NCBI GenBank assembly: GCA_964017155.1
Contig: OZ024865.1
Coordinates: forward strand, 44,621,634 to 44,685,633
Source: Oasisia sp. SBJ-2009
Lineage: Eukaryota; Annelida; Polychaeta; Sabellida; Siboglinidae
Direction: 5' to 3'
DNA: 64,000 nucleotides
A model generated the notes under the pieces. That model ran no database searches. It was given only the letters and a program-made list of their open reading frames with translations, and had not been told where the DNA came from. Made by a program: the position numbers and the translations under genes. Positions within the stretch are counted from its first letter, which is position 1; every line of letters starts with the position of its first letter. Below, piece by piece: positions 25,201 to 30,978 of the stretch.

Positions 25201-27934
25201 TGTTAATCTTTAAATTTAATGTTATGTCAATTATGCCACACGTATGGTTCTGGGAAGTTAAATGTTTGTTATGTAACAACATTATTTCTGAATACTTTAG
25301 ACTTCTCGTCACTTAGATTCATTTATAATCTCAACACTTTGTATACATATTCTGGAAAGCAGAATTAAAATGAAAACGATATTTCAGGCTGATATTCCTA
25401 ATTTGTACAGACAGTGCAACATCAACATATTAAATTTTAATGTAGTCTTTAAAACATGATAATTTAATACACAAATTAGAAACAGACAGTTTGTCTTTAA
25501 ACACAATCAATTCATCACAAAAGGATGAACACACAGCATATAGCGGCTGACGTACATCCCGAGACACAACACCACAGAATACGAAGTCCCATATATTTCT
25601 CAACCGAGTTCTGTCGAACACGAATTTAATATTACTACCTGCGGCTGTGGATAGGGGGCGCAGGTGTGTTAGGTCATCAATTTCGCTGTACTTGTTCTCC
25701 CAGCTGCCCTGTAGTGAGATGCGTCCGCTGGGAATTGTCCTGAGTTCCTGGAACAAAGAAACGCCATCAGATGGAGGACAAAAAACTACCTCGAGTGTGA
25801 GAACTCATGACGATTTCAACAAACGAAATATGACAAGATCACTGCAGGCTGCTGGTGGCTTCGGGGAGAGCGCTGTACCTATTGAACCTGTAAGTGCATG
25901 TTTCTAAAAGAATCTTCTAACGGACCATAGTGGGGACTGTGACTTCATATTTTTGATGGAGTTTCACTTGTCACTTCGGGTGCCATTAGTAGATGGAGTG
26001 GATATTTTCTCATCGTCACAATTTCAGTTCCATTGACACTAGTTCCCCCAGCAGGGGTGAGTATGTAATACTATGTACATACTATGTACATACTATGTAC
26101 ATACTATGTACACGCTGTACAACCTGACTACATACAGTCGAGTACACGGCAGAGATTGAACTCTGTAAAATTACATGTACAAAATGTACAAAAAGCACAC
26201 GTAAAATAAATCGTTTTTATACCATCAATTAAACTTCAGCTTTTACTATCAAGAACCTGTTTCACACCAGTAAAATTGGTACATTCTGCTTGTACTAGCT
26301 ATCACTATGCCGGATTGTAAACACTTGTTAAGGCTTAAATGGCTCTGACTCAAATTTGGCATATGTAGATACAGCAAACTAGCAATGGCTGATGATGCTT
26401 AATTCAAATATAATACTACCACATTCCATGATACTACCACAATAGTATAGGAATTCCATGATACAACTGTCACATTAATATTGCAATTCAATGATACTAT
26501 CACAATACTATAGCAATTCCATGATACTGTCACAATACTTATAATTGCAATTCCACGACACTGTCACAATATCATAGCAATTCCACGATACTCTCACACC
26601 AGGGAGATGTGGACATTAAAATTAGGTGACAGCATTTTCCATGATTATGTGATAAAAAAGCATGTTTTTGATGCAGTGATAACTTGGATATGTATGGTAG
26701 GTACTACTGCAACTGTATAGCAATAATGCTATCGCTGGTGCTGCAAAAGTAAAATTACTCCCAGAGTCTGGAGCAAACCCTGTTTTAACCACCCTCACAC
26801 ACCAGGGGTTGTTGCTACTGATTACATCACGGCCCGGAAGCAAACTACCCCTGGCCAACCCCCAGTTATTGCCAAACTCTGAATTTAAGCTCATCATTTA
26901 ACCTCTGGTCATGTGATATAATGTCAGGTGATTTCAGCCACGGCCACTCCTCGTGCTACACACAGTGTCTGGGATGTAGAACTAAATATTTGAACACACA
27001 AAACCGTTCAAGCAATTGGGCGAATGAGTCAAAATACTGGGATTCCCAGATTTTTTTATCTTTCTTCAAATTCGGGCAGGCATTTGCATTGTTTTCACAG
27101 CAGTTCAATTCAGCTAACTCCCACACTTTGCTAAGGGGATCTGCCAGGGATAGTTTTGAATAGCAAACAGCCTTGACTTGCAAGGAGTTTTTAACCAGTG
27201 TGGTAAAATCTTGCCAAACCTCCACATGTGCTCAGAGCTCACATGTTTGAGTGACACCATAAAACACACTCTGTCTGTGGCAAGGTTAACTCTACTCTGC
27301 ACAGCTGAATGAACTACGGCAATGAGGAATGAACAAAATTACCCACGCTTTGAGGATTACAAATTTTCACACCTTTGTCAAGGGGCTTATCACCCCTCAA
27401 TGGAGGGGCATAGACCGTTTTTTAACAGGTAAAAATGAGTGTATGGACAGGAAATAATTTGAGGAGCAAAAAGCACATTTCATCTATACACTATCAATTA
27501 TGCTTTAAAAACAGGTGCCACGTTTGTGGATGCATGAATTATTGCATATTTCTAAACATATTTACATGTCTGGCTTCTGTATGCGAGAGTTCAAATGCAT
27601 TTGTTTACCGGGACGTTTTTGGACGGGCAAAATTTGATTCTGAATAAATGTCTGCAAATCTTAAGGTTCGTTGATTAAGATTTACCTGCTGATAACTGCA
27701 TTACTCCACCATACTATGTGTGGAGGTTTTATTCAAGGAAAAACAACTCCCTACGCCCAAACTAACCTCCATTAAACTCATCTCTGGACACACATCGACG
27801 TCTGCAGGATTAAGGTTACTGGGGCAAATCGAATCTGATTTCCTGTGGATTTCGATAAGGCTATCTTTGATTCCTGTAAGATCGTTAGACGCAGCGATGT
27901 GGAACACCACAGGACTACGTCGCCGTTTCCTCAT
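2772..27934 (-). CDS. Myosin XIX heavy chain (unconventional myosin, mitochondrial), 23 coding exons
   Basis: Complete MYO19 gene on the minus strand. Exons in transcript order: 27934-27767, 25747-25639, 25022-24871, 22582-22472, 21594-21536, 21046-20973, 20176-20107, 19412-19310, 18491-18374, 18257-18172, 17275-17185, 16199-16019, 14871-14801, 14658-14537, 13737-13627, 12400-12212, 11396-11268, 10893-10715, 9481-9282, 6712-6579, 5535-5406, 4009-3594, 2882-2772. All introns are GT-AG and phases agree at every join; the total is 3114 nt (1037 residues; human MYO19 is 970). Visible in order: P-loop GESGAGK (174-180), switch [10 protein letters not shown] (232-240), switch II DIYGFE (468-473), actin-binding HYIRCIKPN (664-672), three IQ motifs (about 830-890), a polar insert and the tail [12 protein letters not shown]. 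In vertebrates MYO19 is a plus-end actin motor anchored to the outer mitochondrial membrane through its MyMOMA tail, and works with Miro in mitochondrial movement and partitioning. Exon 1 is the weakest part. Confidence 0.9.
3063..3325 (-). repeat. tRNA-derived SINE, family B, in MYO19 intron 22
   Basis: On the minus strand the 5' part is tRNA-like: a short A-box-like stretch (TGGTAAAGTGCC) and a B-box-like GTTCAATCCC, followed by an unrelated body. The body is shared with 11877-12066 at high similarity, and the head with 23965-24043. Copies at three separate sites support a dispersed SINE rather than a tRNA gene. Confidence 0.65.
3594..4009 (-). CDS. MYO19 exon 22: third IQ motif and polar tail insert
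   Basis: Residues 863-1001; the longest exon (416 nt). Acceptor TGTAG at 4014-4010; donor GTAGGT from 3593. It opens with the end of IQ2 ([12 protein letters not shown]), then IQ3 ([15 protein letters not shown]), matching human IRSWLTRKH and AAATVIKRAW. A Ser/Thr/Asp-rich low-complexity stretch of about 65 residues follows, then a more ordered tail segment ([13 protein letters not shown]) ending RRRMPR at the splice. The exon is CpG-richer than its introns. Confidence 0.88.
4040..4436 (+). mobile_element. Penelope-like element fragment with inverted arms (copy A)
   Basis: Two arms of about 125 bp in inverted orientation (roughly 4062-4206 and 4305-4436). Between and into the right arm is a short plus-strand frame reading [20 protein letters not shown] then PAIYNQI. 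The pattern EAI-I-R-MNRD-G-Y-LP-Y is typical of the C-terminal GIY-YIG endonuclease part of Penelope-like retroelements (family knowledge). Those elements often carry inverted terminal repeats, which fits. A 12-bp match, ACATCGCAATTA, lies on both sides (about 4025-4036 and 4435-4446) and may be the target duplication. The left edge is within about 30 bp of the MYO19 exon 22 acceptor. Confidence 0.55.
4534..4894 (+). repeat. tRNA-derived SINE, family A, full length
   Basis: Starts with a tRNA-like head (A-box-like GGCACAGAGTGG; B box GGTTTGAATCC at 4583-4593). The body has the landmarks shared by all family A copies (CAGTTCACTC, ATGAGTGAGTACC, GGCTGGACGC), and it ends with a diverged core and AAGAACTTATCTTTAC. 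It lies in MYO19 intron 21 and faces a minus-strand copy at 5020, so the two are tail to tail. A short inverted echo of the tail (GTAAAGATAAGTTC) lies at 4946-4959. Confidence 0.75.
5020..5345 (-). repeat. tRNA-derived SINE, family A
   Basis: Reverse-oriented copy of the same family, with the core CAAAGCGCTTTACACTT near its left end and a diverged tRNA-like head near 5290-5345. It lies just downstream of MYO19 exon 21 in transcript terms, about 60 bp from the 5' splice site. Confidence 0.75.
5406..5535 (-). CDS. MYO19 exon 21: lever arm, IQ1 and start of IQ2
   Basis: Residues 820-862 plus the first base of codon 863. Acceptor CTGTCAG ends at 5536; donor GTGTGT begins at 5405. Encodes the end of the converter ([15 protein letters not shown]), IQ1 ([17 protein letters not shown]) and the start of IQ2 (LRRIVIVQA). 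The split codon G|TG joins exon 22 to give IVQAVIRGW, matching human LIQAAIRSW. IQ motifs bind calmodulin-type light chains. Confidence 0.9.
5590..5862 (+). mobile_element. Penelope-like element fragment, inverted arms only (copy B)
   Basis: Almost entirely two inverted arms of about 110 bp meeting near 5700: the left arm begins ATTGACTTACTTTGGAGC and the right ends GCTCCAAAGTAAGTCAGTC. It is the same family as 4040-4436 without the coding insert. The sequence beyond its right arm (to about 5862) matches, reversed, the left flank of copy A, so the element extends past the arms. It lies about 55 bp upstream (in transcript sense) of MYO19 exon 21. Confidence 0.55.
5928..6139. mobile_element. 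palindromic MITE-like element in MYO19 intron 20
   Basis: Two arms of about 95 bp, inverted and roughly 85 percent identical by eye: the left arm holds CTGTAGAGGCTTTCGTCTGA, the right AAGCCTCTACAGG. They are separated by a loop of about 20 bp near 6035. No coding capacity. The sequence TTGTGGCAAATA also occurs on both sides (about 5886 and 6136). No second copy was seen in the window. Superfamily unknown. Confidence 0.55.
6140..6578. other. intronic AT-rich DNA
   Basis: Left part of MYO19 intron 20, between the palindromic element and exon 20. AT-rich, with no repeat or coding signal that I can name. Confidence 0.5.
6579..6712 (-). CDS. MYO19 exon 20: end of motor and converter
   Basis: Residues 775-819. 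Acceptor GTCCACAG ends at 6713; donor GTCGGT from 6578. Encodes [15 protein letters not shown], the myosin FGRTKxF signature at the end of the motor (human MHCGRTKVFM). Upstream in the exon is a class-specific segment ([19 protein letters not shown]). Phase joins exon 19 at a split Ala codon (G|CG). Confidence 0.88.
6713..7441. other. intron 19, left part
   Basis: AT-rich intronic DNA with no identifiable gene or repeat before the SINE at 7442. Confidence 0.5.
7442..7768 (+). repeat. tRNA-derived SINE, family A, with intact pol III boxes
   Basis: The best-preserved copy. A box TGGCTCAGGGG at 7445-7455 and a perfect B box GGTTCGAATCC at 7488-7498, the usual internal RNA polymerase III promoter of tRNA-derived SINEs. 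The body runs to the core TGTAAAGCGCTTTGAGCA near 7709-7726 and ends AAGAACTTGCCTTTACTTT. The core resembles conserved cores in other metazoan SINEs, but I cannot assign the superfamily. Confidence 0.8.
7769..9281. other. intron 19, right part
   Basis: AT-rich intronic sequence. An open stretch on the minus strand near 8088-8369 was considered as an extra exon and rejected, because exons 19 and 20 already join in phase. Nothing else identifiable. Confidence 0.5.
9282..9481 (-). CDS. MYO19 exon 19: C-terminal motor segment with basic insert
   Basis: Residues 708-774. Acceptor GCGAAG ends at 9482 (a weak polypyrimidine tract precedes it); donor GTAAGGTG from 9281. Begins [17 protein letters not shown], equivalent to HRNFVERYKLLRR in human MYO19. 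It ends in a very basic run ([17 protein letters not shown]) not in the human protein, where the region is divergent. The 5' end of this exon and its acceptor are duplicated at 13261-13351. Confidence 0.88.
9595..9927 (-). repeat. tRNA-derived SINE, family A
   Basis: Reverse-oriented copy in MYO19 intron 18. The core CAAAGCGCTTTTACACTT is near 9646; the tRNA-like head is at 9866-9927 (B box reversed as GGATTCGAACC, A-box region CCCCTGAGCCATTG). Confidence 0.8.
9928..10714. other. intron 18; decayed LINE-like 3' tail
   Basis: Very AT-rich. Positions 10356-10420 match 34936-34987 (shared TTATTATGTATTTTATGAC and TGCTACGCTATTTA), which marks a dispersed repeat. The sequence to about 10590 reads like a degenerate retroelement tail, but the family cannot be named. 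Confidence 0.35.
10715..10893 (-). CDS. MYO19 exon 18: actin-binding cleft and SH helix region
   Basis: Residues 649-707 plus two bases of codon 708. Acceptor ATTTACAG ends at 10894; donor GTGAGTGT from 10714. Contains the near-invariant [10 protein letters not shown] and [13 protein letters not shown] (human [14 protein letters not shown]), the relay/SH1 region that couples nucleotide state to the lever arm. One of the strongest matches in the window. Confidence 0.95.
11268..11396 (-). CDS. MYO19 exon 17: loop 2 region
   Basis: Residues 606-648. Acceptor GTTGCCAG ends at 11397; donor GTAAGGTA from 11267. [20 protein letters not shown] aligns with human DPIPPELTRLLQQSQDPLLM. It ends [12 protein letters not shown], a basic loop 2-like segment entering the actin-binding part. 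Confidence 0.9.
11580..11660. repeat. AT-rich microsatellite (TA/TACA)
   Basis: Alternating TA with TACA interruptions in MYO19 intron 16. Simple sequence only. Confidence 0.8.
11877..12066 (-). repeat. SINE family B body, second copy
   Basis: Closely matches 3066-3250: shared CCCCCTGTGTGGGATCTTTT, ACACCAGATAGAAGGGACCA and GTGTCTCTTCC. The tRNA-like head is truncated near GGTGGGTAGG. Lies in MYO19 intron 16. Confidence 0.7.
12212..12400 (-). CDS. MYO19 exon 16: lower 50-kDa domain
   Basis: Residues 543-605. Acceptor TTCTTCAG ends at 12401; donor GTAAGGGT from 12211. Begins [17 protein letters not shown] (human ECRLNRPSSAAQLQTRI), with [20 protein letters not shown] near the end (human FIVVHYAGPVRYHTAGLVEK). 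Conserved strut and cleft residues of the myosin motor. Confidence 0.95.
12886..12930. repeat. perfect GATT/GATC/AATC palindrome
   Basis: A run of GATT, then GATC, then AATC tetramers forms a self-complementary tract of about 44 bp. It follows an AT-rich stretch with AATAAA (near 12875), as at the 3' end of some CR1-like LINEs that finish in tetranucleotide repeats. No LINE coding sequence was recognised. Confidence 0.7.
13261..13351 (-). pseudogene. duplicated fragment of MYO19 exon 19 with its acceptor, in intron 15
   Basis: About 91 bp closely matching 9459-9550: the first 20 or so bases of exon 19, its 3' splice site and about 65 bp of flanking intron. The copied exon part breaks off in CTGC and no donor follows, so it cannot encode a working exon. 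The copied acceptor reads CCCTGAAG. Confidence 0.8.
13627..13737 (-). CDS. MYO19 exon 15: motor segment after switch II
   Basis: Residues 506-542. Acceptor TTCGCAG ends at 13738; donor GTAGGGCA from 13626. [20 protein letters not shown] aligns with human EEYAVEGLEWSFINYQDNQP, followed by [17 protein letters not shown] (human CLDLIEGSPISICSLINE). Confidence 0.95.
13751..14078. repeat. 20-bp minisatellite at the MYO19 exon 15 acceptor
   Basis: About 16 copies of GTCACCACATTCAGTGACGT with substitutions (GACAT, GATGT, GGCGT). The array starts only about 13 bp from the exon 15 acceptor, so the polypyrimidine tract and branch point must lie in or next to the array, or in the last few unique bases. 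There are no unique spacers, so it is not CRISPR-like. Confidence 0.95.
14537..14658 (-). CDS. MYO19 exon 14: switch II
   Basis: Residues 465-505. Acceptor GGCTACAG ends at 14659; donor GTGGGTCA from 14536. Contains [20 protein letters not shown] followed by [12 protein letters not shown], the switch II and relay helix signature (human LLDVYGFESF, then [18 protein letters not shown]). Very strong match. Confidence 0.96.
14801..14871 (-). CDS. MYO19 exon 13
   Basis: Residues 441-464 with split codons at both ends. Acceptor ATCTTTCAG ends at 14872; donor GTAAGTGA from 14800. [20 protein letters not shown] corresponds to human RLFDWLVSVINSSICADTDS, the helix leading to switch II. Confidence 0.92.
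15088..15338 (-). repeat. tRNA-derived SINE, family A, truncated
   Basis: Reverse-oriented copy in MYO19 intron 12, retaining the core end (TATAGCGCAGTATCCAGTCG) and the body to TGAACTGGAGCAAAGTAGAG. The tRNA-like head is missing. Confidence 0.75.
15339..16018. other. intron 12, right part
   Basis: AT-rich intron with an internally repetitive patch at about 15660-15930 (recurring TGAATTCAC, TCACGAG and CACGTG-type words). No coding or named repeat. Confidence 0.4.
16019..16199 (-). CDS. MYO19 exon 12
   Basis: Residues 381-440 with split codons at both ends. Acceptor CATTTCAG ends at 16200; donor GTGAGTTT from 16018. [20 protein letters not shown] then [20 protein letters not shown] matches human VRTAASLLGLPEDVLLE and VFRKPCARAECDTRRDCLAK. 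Confidence 0.93.
16200..17184. other. intron 11; GTATTTG-rich DNA and a short GGTGCAT array
   Basis: The intron holds a tract (about 16425-16880) rich in GTATTTGAAAT-like words and a short tandem array of the 7-mer GGTGCAT at 16948-16978. No coding signal. Confidence 0.5.
17185..17275 (-). CDS. MYO19 exon 11
   Basis: Residues 351-380 plus one base. Acceptor TTGTTGTCAG ends at 17276; donor GTGTGTAC from 17184. [20 protein letters not shown] aligns with human VLAGLLHLGNIQFAASEDE, a conserved motor helix. The first bases of the exon are also the first bases of the 22-bp array that fills the adjoining intron. Confidence 0.93.
17272..17640. repeat. 22-bp minisatellite overlapping the MYO19 exon 11 acceptor
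   Basis: About 16-17 tandem units of 22 bp containing CAACAACACACATAACACC. The first unit spans the true 3' splice site: on the minus strand it reads TTGTTGTCAG then GTGTT, the exon start. About six later units keep a CAG|GTG acceptor-like core; others have CTGG or CAAG. Degenerate units continue to about 17745. Because 22 is not a multiple of 3, the array stays open in all three minus frames, encoding the same Cys/Val-rich periodic peptide. Confidence 0.95.
18172..18257 (-). CDS. MYO19 exon 10
   Basis: Residues 322-350. Acceptor TCTTCCAG ends at 18258; donor GTAGGGGG from 18171. [20 protein letters not shown] then SDEQFNVFQ aligns with human DCFEVTREAMLHLGIDTPTQ NNIFK. Confidence 0.92.
18374..18491 (-). 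CDS. MYO19 exon 9
   Basis: Residues 283-321 plus one base. Acceptor TTGTTGCAG ends at 18492; donor GTCAGT from 18373. Begins [20 protein letters not shown] after the FHIFYQ of exon 8, in the divergent segment where human has ICKGASEDERLQWHLPEG. Similarity here is weak; phase and splice sites carry the call. Confidence 0.85.
19177..19233. repeat. (GT)n microsatellite
   Basis: An uninterrupted GT dinucleotide run of about 56 bp in MYO19 intron 8. Confidence 0.98.
19310..19412 (-). CDS. MYO19 exon 8
   Basis: Residues 248-282. Acceptor TTGGTTCAG ends at 19413; donor GTAAGGAG from 19309. [20 protein letters not shown] followed by [10 protein letters not shown] matches human [29 protein letters not shown] almost position for position, one of the clearest diagnostic segments. 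Confidence 0.96.
19772..19988 (-). repeat. tRNA-derived SINE, family A, internally deleted
   Basis: Reverse-oriented copy in MYO19 intron 7: body from ACACTTTACACTTCACTTCC to GTAGAGTG, then a jump straight to GCTCTACCCCTGAGCCATTG of the head, so about 60 bp of the usual tRNA-like junction is missing. Confidence 0.7.
20107..20176 (-). CDS. MYO19 exon 7: switch I
   Basis: Residues 225-247 with split codons at both ends. Acceptor TAAACAG ends at 20177; donor GTAGGCAG from 20106. [20 protein letters not shown] contains the switch I signature (human TLRNNNSSRFGKFIQL), which closes over the gamma-phosphate of ATP. Confidence 0.96.
20177..20972. other. intron 6
   Basis: AT-rich intronic DNA. I see no gene, SINE or tandem repeat in it. 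Confidence 0.5.
20973..21046 (-). CDS. MYO19 exon 6
   Basis: Residues 200-224. Acceptor CCTGCCAG ends at 21047; donor GTAAGTGG from 20972. [20 protein letters not shown] corresponds to human HKIAERIEQRILNSNPVMEAF, the helix between P-loop and switch I. Confidence 0.95.
21536..21594 (-). CDS. MYO19 exon 5 (59 nt)
   Basis: Residues 181-199 plus two bases. Acceptor GTTGCAG ends at 21595; donor GTCAGTAA from 21535. [19 protein letters not shown] continues directly from the P-loop lysine, as TWTSRCLMKFYAVVA does in human. Confidence 0.9.
22472..22582 (-). CDS. MYO19 exon 4: P-loop
   Basis: Residues 144-180. Acceptor GTTGTAG ends at 22583; donor GTGGGTGG from 22471. [19 protein letters not shown] leads to [12 protein letters not shown], the ATP-binding Walker A of myosins (human KPHVFTVGEQTYR then [12 protein letters not shown]). 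The exon ends exactly after the P-loop lysine. Confidence 0.96.
22810..23109 (+). mobile_element. hAT-type MITE, copy 1, in MYO19 intron 3
   Basis: A non-autonomous element of 300 bp bounded by an exact 8-bp target duplication, CCCTCCCA (22802-22809 and 23110-23117). Terminal inverted repeats: left CATAGCTTTATGTAGAG; right, reversed, CAGGGCTTTATGCAAGA. Eight-bp duplications and CA-starting ends are characteristic of hAT transposons. No transposase is encoded. Three other bounded copies are in this window. Confidence 0.85.
23110..23964. other. intron 3, middle part
   Basis: Intronic sequence between the MITE and the SINE. No reading frame or repeat that I can identify. Confidence 0.45.
23965..24357. 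repeat. composite of two SINEs (family B head, family A copy)
   Basis: Positions 23965-24043 are a plus-strand tRNA-like head (TAGTTGAGCGG A box; GGTTCAATCCC B box at 24017-24027) matching the head of the family B SINE at 3063. It runs directly into a minus-strand family A copy from about 24050 (AGAGCAGTATCCAATCC) to its own tRNA-like head at 24300-24357. Either one SINE inserted beside the other, or a template switch fused them. Confidence 0.7.
24871..25022 (-). CDS. MYO19 exon 3
   Basis: Residues 93-143. Acceptor TTGCTGCAG ends at 25023; donor GTATCATT from 24870. [20 protein letters not shown] followed by PHLYDE aligns with human DTFYTNAGCTLVALNPFKPV PQLYSP, the motif near the N-terminus of the motor that contacts the adenine pocket. 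Confidence 0.95.
25639..25747 (-). CDS. MYO19 exon 2
   Basis: Residues 57-92 plus one base. Acceptor TTGTTCCAG ends at 25748; donor GTAGTAAT from 25638. [18 protein letters not shown] corresponds to human LYKLDDLTRVNPVTLETV, the usual start of the MYO19 motor. No ATG in frame lies in this exon before that motif, so an upstream coding exon is required. Confidence 0.85.
25748..27766. other. intron 1 with two short tandem arrays
   Basis: Contains an 11-bp array (ACTATGTACAT, 26068-26113) and a degenerate array of about 35-39 bp (26405-26598, words CAATTCCATGATACT and CACAATACTATAG). Traces of family A SINE (27298-27352) and of the hAT MITE (27415-27520, GGTAAAAATGAGTGTATGGA) are weak. No other exon was recognised. 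Confidence 0.5.
27767..27934 (-). CDS. provisional MYO19 exon 1 (N-terminus)
   Basis: A 56-codon open segment starting at ATG 27934 (context GGTGAAATGA, G at -3) and ending at ATGGAG with donor GTTAGTTT from 27766. It joins exon 2 in phase 0 without a stop. Residues 1-56 begin [20 protein letters not shown], then GIKDSLIE, which looks like one ankyrin-type helix pair. Human MYO19 has only about 24 residues here, with no clear similarity, so this is based on frame, splice site and position. An upstream in-frame stop (TGA) limits how far the frame extends 5'. Confidence 0.45.
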
Positions 27935-27963
27935 TTCACCAATTTCCTGTTCGGCTCCGTCAT
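27931..27963 (-). other. possible 10-codon uORF overlapping the MYO19 start
   Basis: If 27934 is the start, a short upstream frame from ATG 27963 ends at a TGA that overlaps the main ATG in the sequence ATGA. Its start context is weak (T at -3). Such overlaps can allow reinitiation or dampen translation. It depends entirely on the provisional exon 1. Confidence 0.3.
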
Positions 27964-28686
27964 CAATCAATCAATACGACGGTAATAGTGGTAAATTCTG
28001 ACTTATGCCGCCACCAGCAGGGGCCGTTAGCTAAATGGACTTTCCATTAAGGTCACATTGTTCGTAAAGTTTAGCGAAAATCAGGAAAATTAAGTAATTA
28101 TTTCATGGCATTTACTGGTACACTGAGTGACATTTTCAAGGTGATAGAAAAGGTGTATTTAGGAAGACATTAGCGAGAACAGGTAGACGTGTGTATGTGA
28201 GAACAAAACATGTGGTGTAATATAATGACAATGTGTGCCTAATTGAAAGCAATGTTAATTGGGTGTAATTAAACCATTGTTTTATTCCTAAATTATGATG
28301 GCAGAGATATTATAATTAAATTAAAGGCCTGCAAATGAATATATTTGTTCAGTGAGTTTTTGTAGTAAAAAACTGTCATGTAGTAAGTCATAAGGGGTCT
28401 CATTTCTCATGCTGCTGCGATTGGTAATTCTGCAATTATTGGCAATAAAACTTGTTATATAGTAATTACCATTTGAGTTTTGCTCATATGTGTCAAGCTG
28501 CAAATATTTCTGGCTTAAATGTCTGCATTGAATGTCTAACTATAAAAATATGTAACTTCTCTAAATGAAACAACGTATGTGAATATTCTGTCTGCAAGAT
28601 ATTTCGCCAACAGCAGCCAGTGGGAACTGGGCAGAACTTAACACAATTCTGGAAATACACTGGCCACATTTTGTGAATGAAAAATG
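27964..28686. other. presumed MYO19 5' flank
   Basis: Should hold the promoter if exon 1 is right. I see no convincing TATA box or CpG island. AT-rich sequence runs to the minisatellite at 28687. Confidence 0.35.
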
Positions 28687-30978
28687 ACAGTGTACAAGTA
28701 GTGAGGGTGCAGTGTACAAGTAGTGAGGGTGACAGTGTACAAGTAGTGAGGGTGACAGTGTACAAGTAGTGAGGGTGACAGTGTACAAGTAGTGAGAGTG
28801 TACAAGTAGTGAGGGTGTACAAGTAGTGAGGGTGTACAAGTAGTGAGGGTGTACAAGTAGTGAGGGTGTACAAGTAGTGAGAGTGTACAAGTAGTGAGGG
28901 TGTACAAGTAGTGAGAGTGTACAAGTAGTGAGAGTGTACAAGTAGTGAGGGTGTACAAGTAGTGAGGGTGTACAAGTAGTGAGGGTGTACAAGTAGTGAG
29001 AGTGTACAAGTATTGACAGTGTACAAGTAGTGAGAGTGTACAAGTATTGACAGTGTACAAGTAGTGAGGGTGTACTAGTAGTGAGAGTGTACAAGTATTG
29101 ACAGTGTACAAGTAGTGAGGGTGTACAAGTATTGACAGTGTACAAGTAGTGAGAGTGTACAAGTATTGACAGTGTACAAGTAGTGAGGGTGTACAAGTAT
29201 TGACAGTGTACAAGTAGTGAGAGTGTACAAGTATTGACAGTGTACAAGTAGTGAGGGTGTACAAGTATTGACAGTGTACAAGTAGTGAGAATGTACAAGT
29301 ATTGACAGTGTACAAGTAGTGAGGGTGTACAAGTATTGACAGTGTACAAGTAGTGAGAGTGTACAAGTATTGACAGTGTACAAGTAGTGAGGGTGTACAA
29401 GTATTGACAGTGTACAAGTAGTGAGAGTGTACAAGTATTGACAGTGTACAAGTAGTGAGGGTGTACAAGTAGTGAGGGTGTACTAGTAGTGAGAGTGTAC
29501 AAGTATTGACAGTGTACAAGTAGTGAGGGTGTACAAGTAGTGAGGGTGTACTAGTAGTGAGAGTGTACAAGTATTGACAGTGTACAAGTAGTGAGGGTGA
29601 CAGTATACAAGTAGTGAGAGTGTACAAGTAGTGAGAGTGTACAAGTAGTGAGGGTGTACAAGTATTGACAGTGTACAAGTAGTGAGAGTGTACAAGTAGT
29701 GAGAGTGTACAAGTAGTGAGGGTGTACTAGTAGTGAGAGTGTACAAGTAGTGAGGGTGTACAAGTATTGACAGTGTACAAGTAGTGAGAGTGTACAAGTA
29801 GTGAGGGTGTACAAGTAGTGAGAGTGTACAAGTAGTGAGGGTGTACAAGTAGTGAGAGTGTACAAGTAGTGAGGGTGTACAAGTAGTGAGGGTGTACAAG
29901 TAGTGAGGGTGTACAAGTAGTGAGAGTGTACAAGTAGTGAGGGTGTACAAGTAGTGAGAGTGTACAAGTAGTGAGGGTGTACTAGTAGTGAGAGTGTACA
30001 AGTAGTGAGAGTGTACAAGTAGTGAGGGTGTACAAGTAGTGAGGGTGTACAAGTAGTGAGAGTGTACAAGTAGTGAGGGTGTACTAGTAGTGAGAGTGTA
30101 CAAGTAGTGAGGGTGTACAGGTAGTGAGGGTGACAGTGTACAAGTAGTGAGGGTGTACAAGTACTGACAGTGTTCAAGTAGTGAGGGTGACAGTGTTCAA
30201 GTAGTGAGGGTAACAGTGTACAAGTAGTGAGGGTTACAGAGTACAAGTAGTGAGAGTGTACAAGTAGTGAGAGTGTACATGTAGTGAGGGTGACAGTGTA
30301 CAAGTAGTGTTGGTGACAGTGTACAAGAAGTGACAGTGTACAAGAAATGACAGTTTACAAGCAATGATGGTGACAGCGTACAAGTAGTGACATTGTACAA
30401 GAAGTGACAGTGTACAAGTAGTGATGGTGACAGTGTACAAGTAGTGACGGTGACAGTGTACAAGTAGTGATGGTGCAGGGTACAAGTAGTGAGGGTGACA
30501 GTGTACAAGTAGTGATGGTGCAGGGTACAAGTAGTGAGGGTGACAGTGTACAAGTAGTGACGGTGACAGTGTACAAGTAGTGACGGTGACAGTGTACAAA
30601 TAGTGACTGTGACAGTGTACAAGTAGTGACGATGACAGTGTACAAGTAGTGATGGTGACAGTGTACAAGTAGTGATGGTGCAGGGTACAAGTAGTGAGGG
30701 TGACAGTGTACAAGTAGTGAGGGTGACAGTGTACAAGTAGTGATGGTGACAGTGTACAAGTAGTGATGGTGACAGTGTACAAGTAGTGATGGTGACAGTG
30801 TACAAGTAGTGAGGGTGACAGTGTACAAGTAGTGAGGGTGACAATGTACAAGTAGTGATGGTGACAGTGTACAAGTAGTGAGGGTGACAGTGTACAAGTA
30901 GTGAGGGTGACAATGTACAAGTAGTGATGGTGACAGTGTACAAGTAGTGAGGGTGACAGTGTACAAGTAGTGAGGGTG
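28687..30978. repeat. 2.3-kb compound 17/23-bp minisatellite
   Basis: Basic unit GTGTACAAGTAGTGAGG (17 bp); a longer form adds GTGACA (23 bp). Zones: 23-bp units at both ends (28687-28800 and about 30120-30978), 17-bp units inside them, and at about 29000-29470 a regular alternation of the 17-bp unit with a TATTGACA variant, giving a 34-bp higher-order repeat. The right-hand zone is the most diverged (GATGG, GACGG, CAGGG variants). Both unit lengths leave remainder 2 on division by 3, so all minus frames stay open over long distances; these are not genes. Confidence 0.97.
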
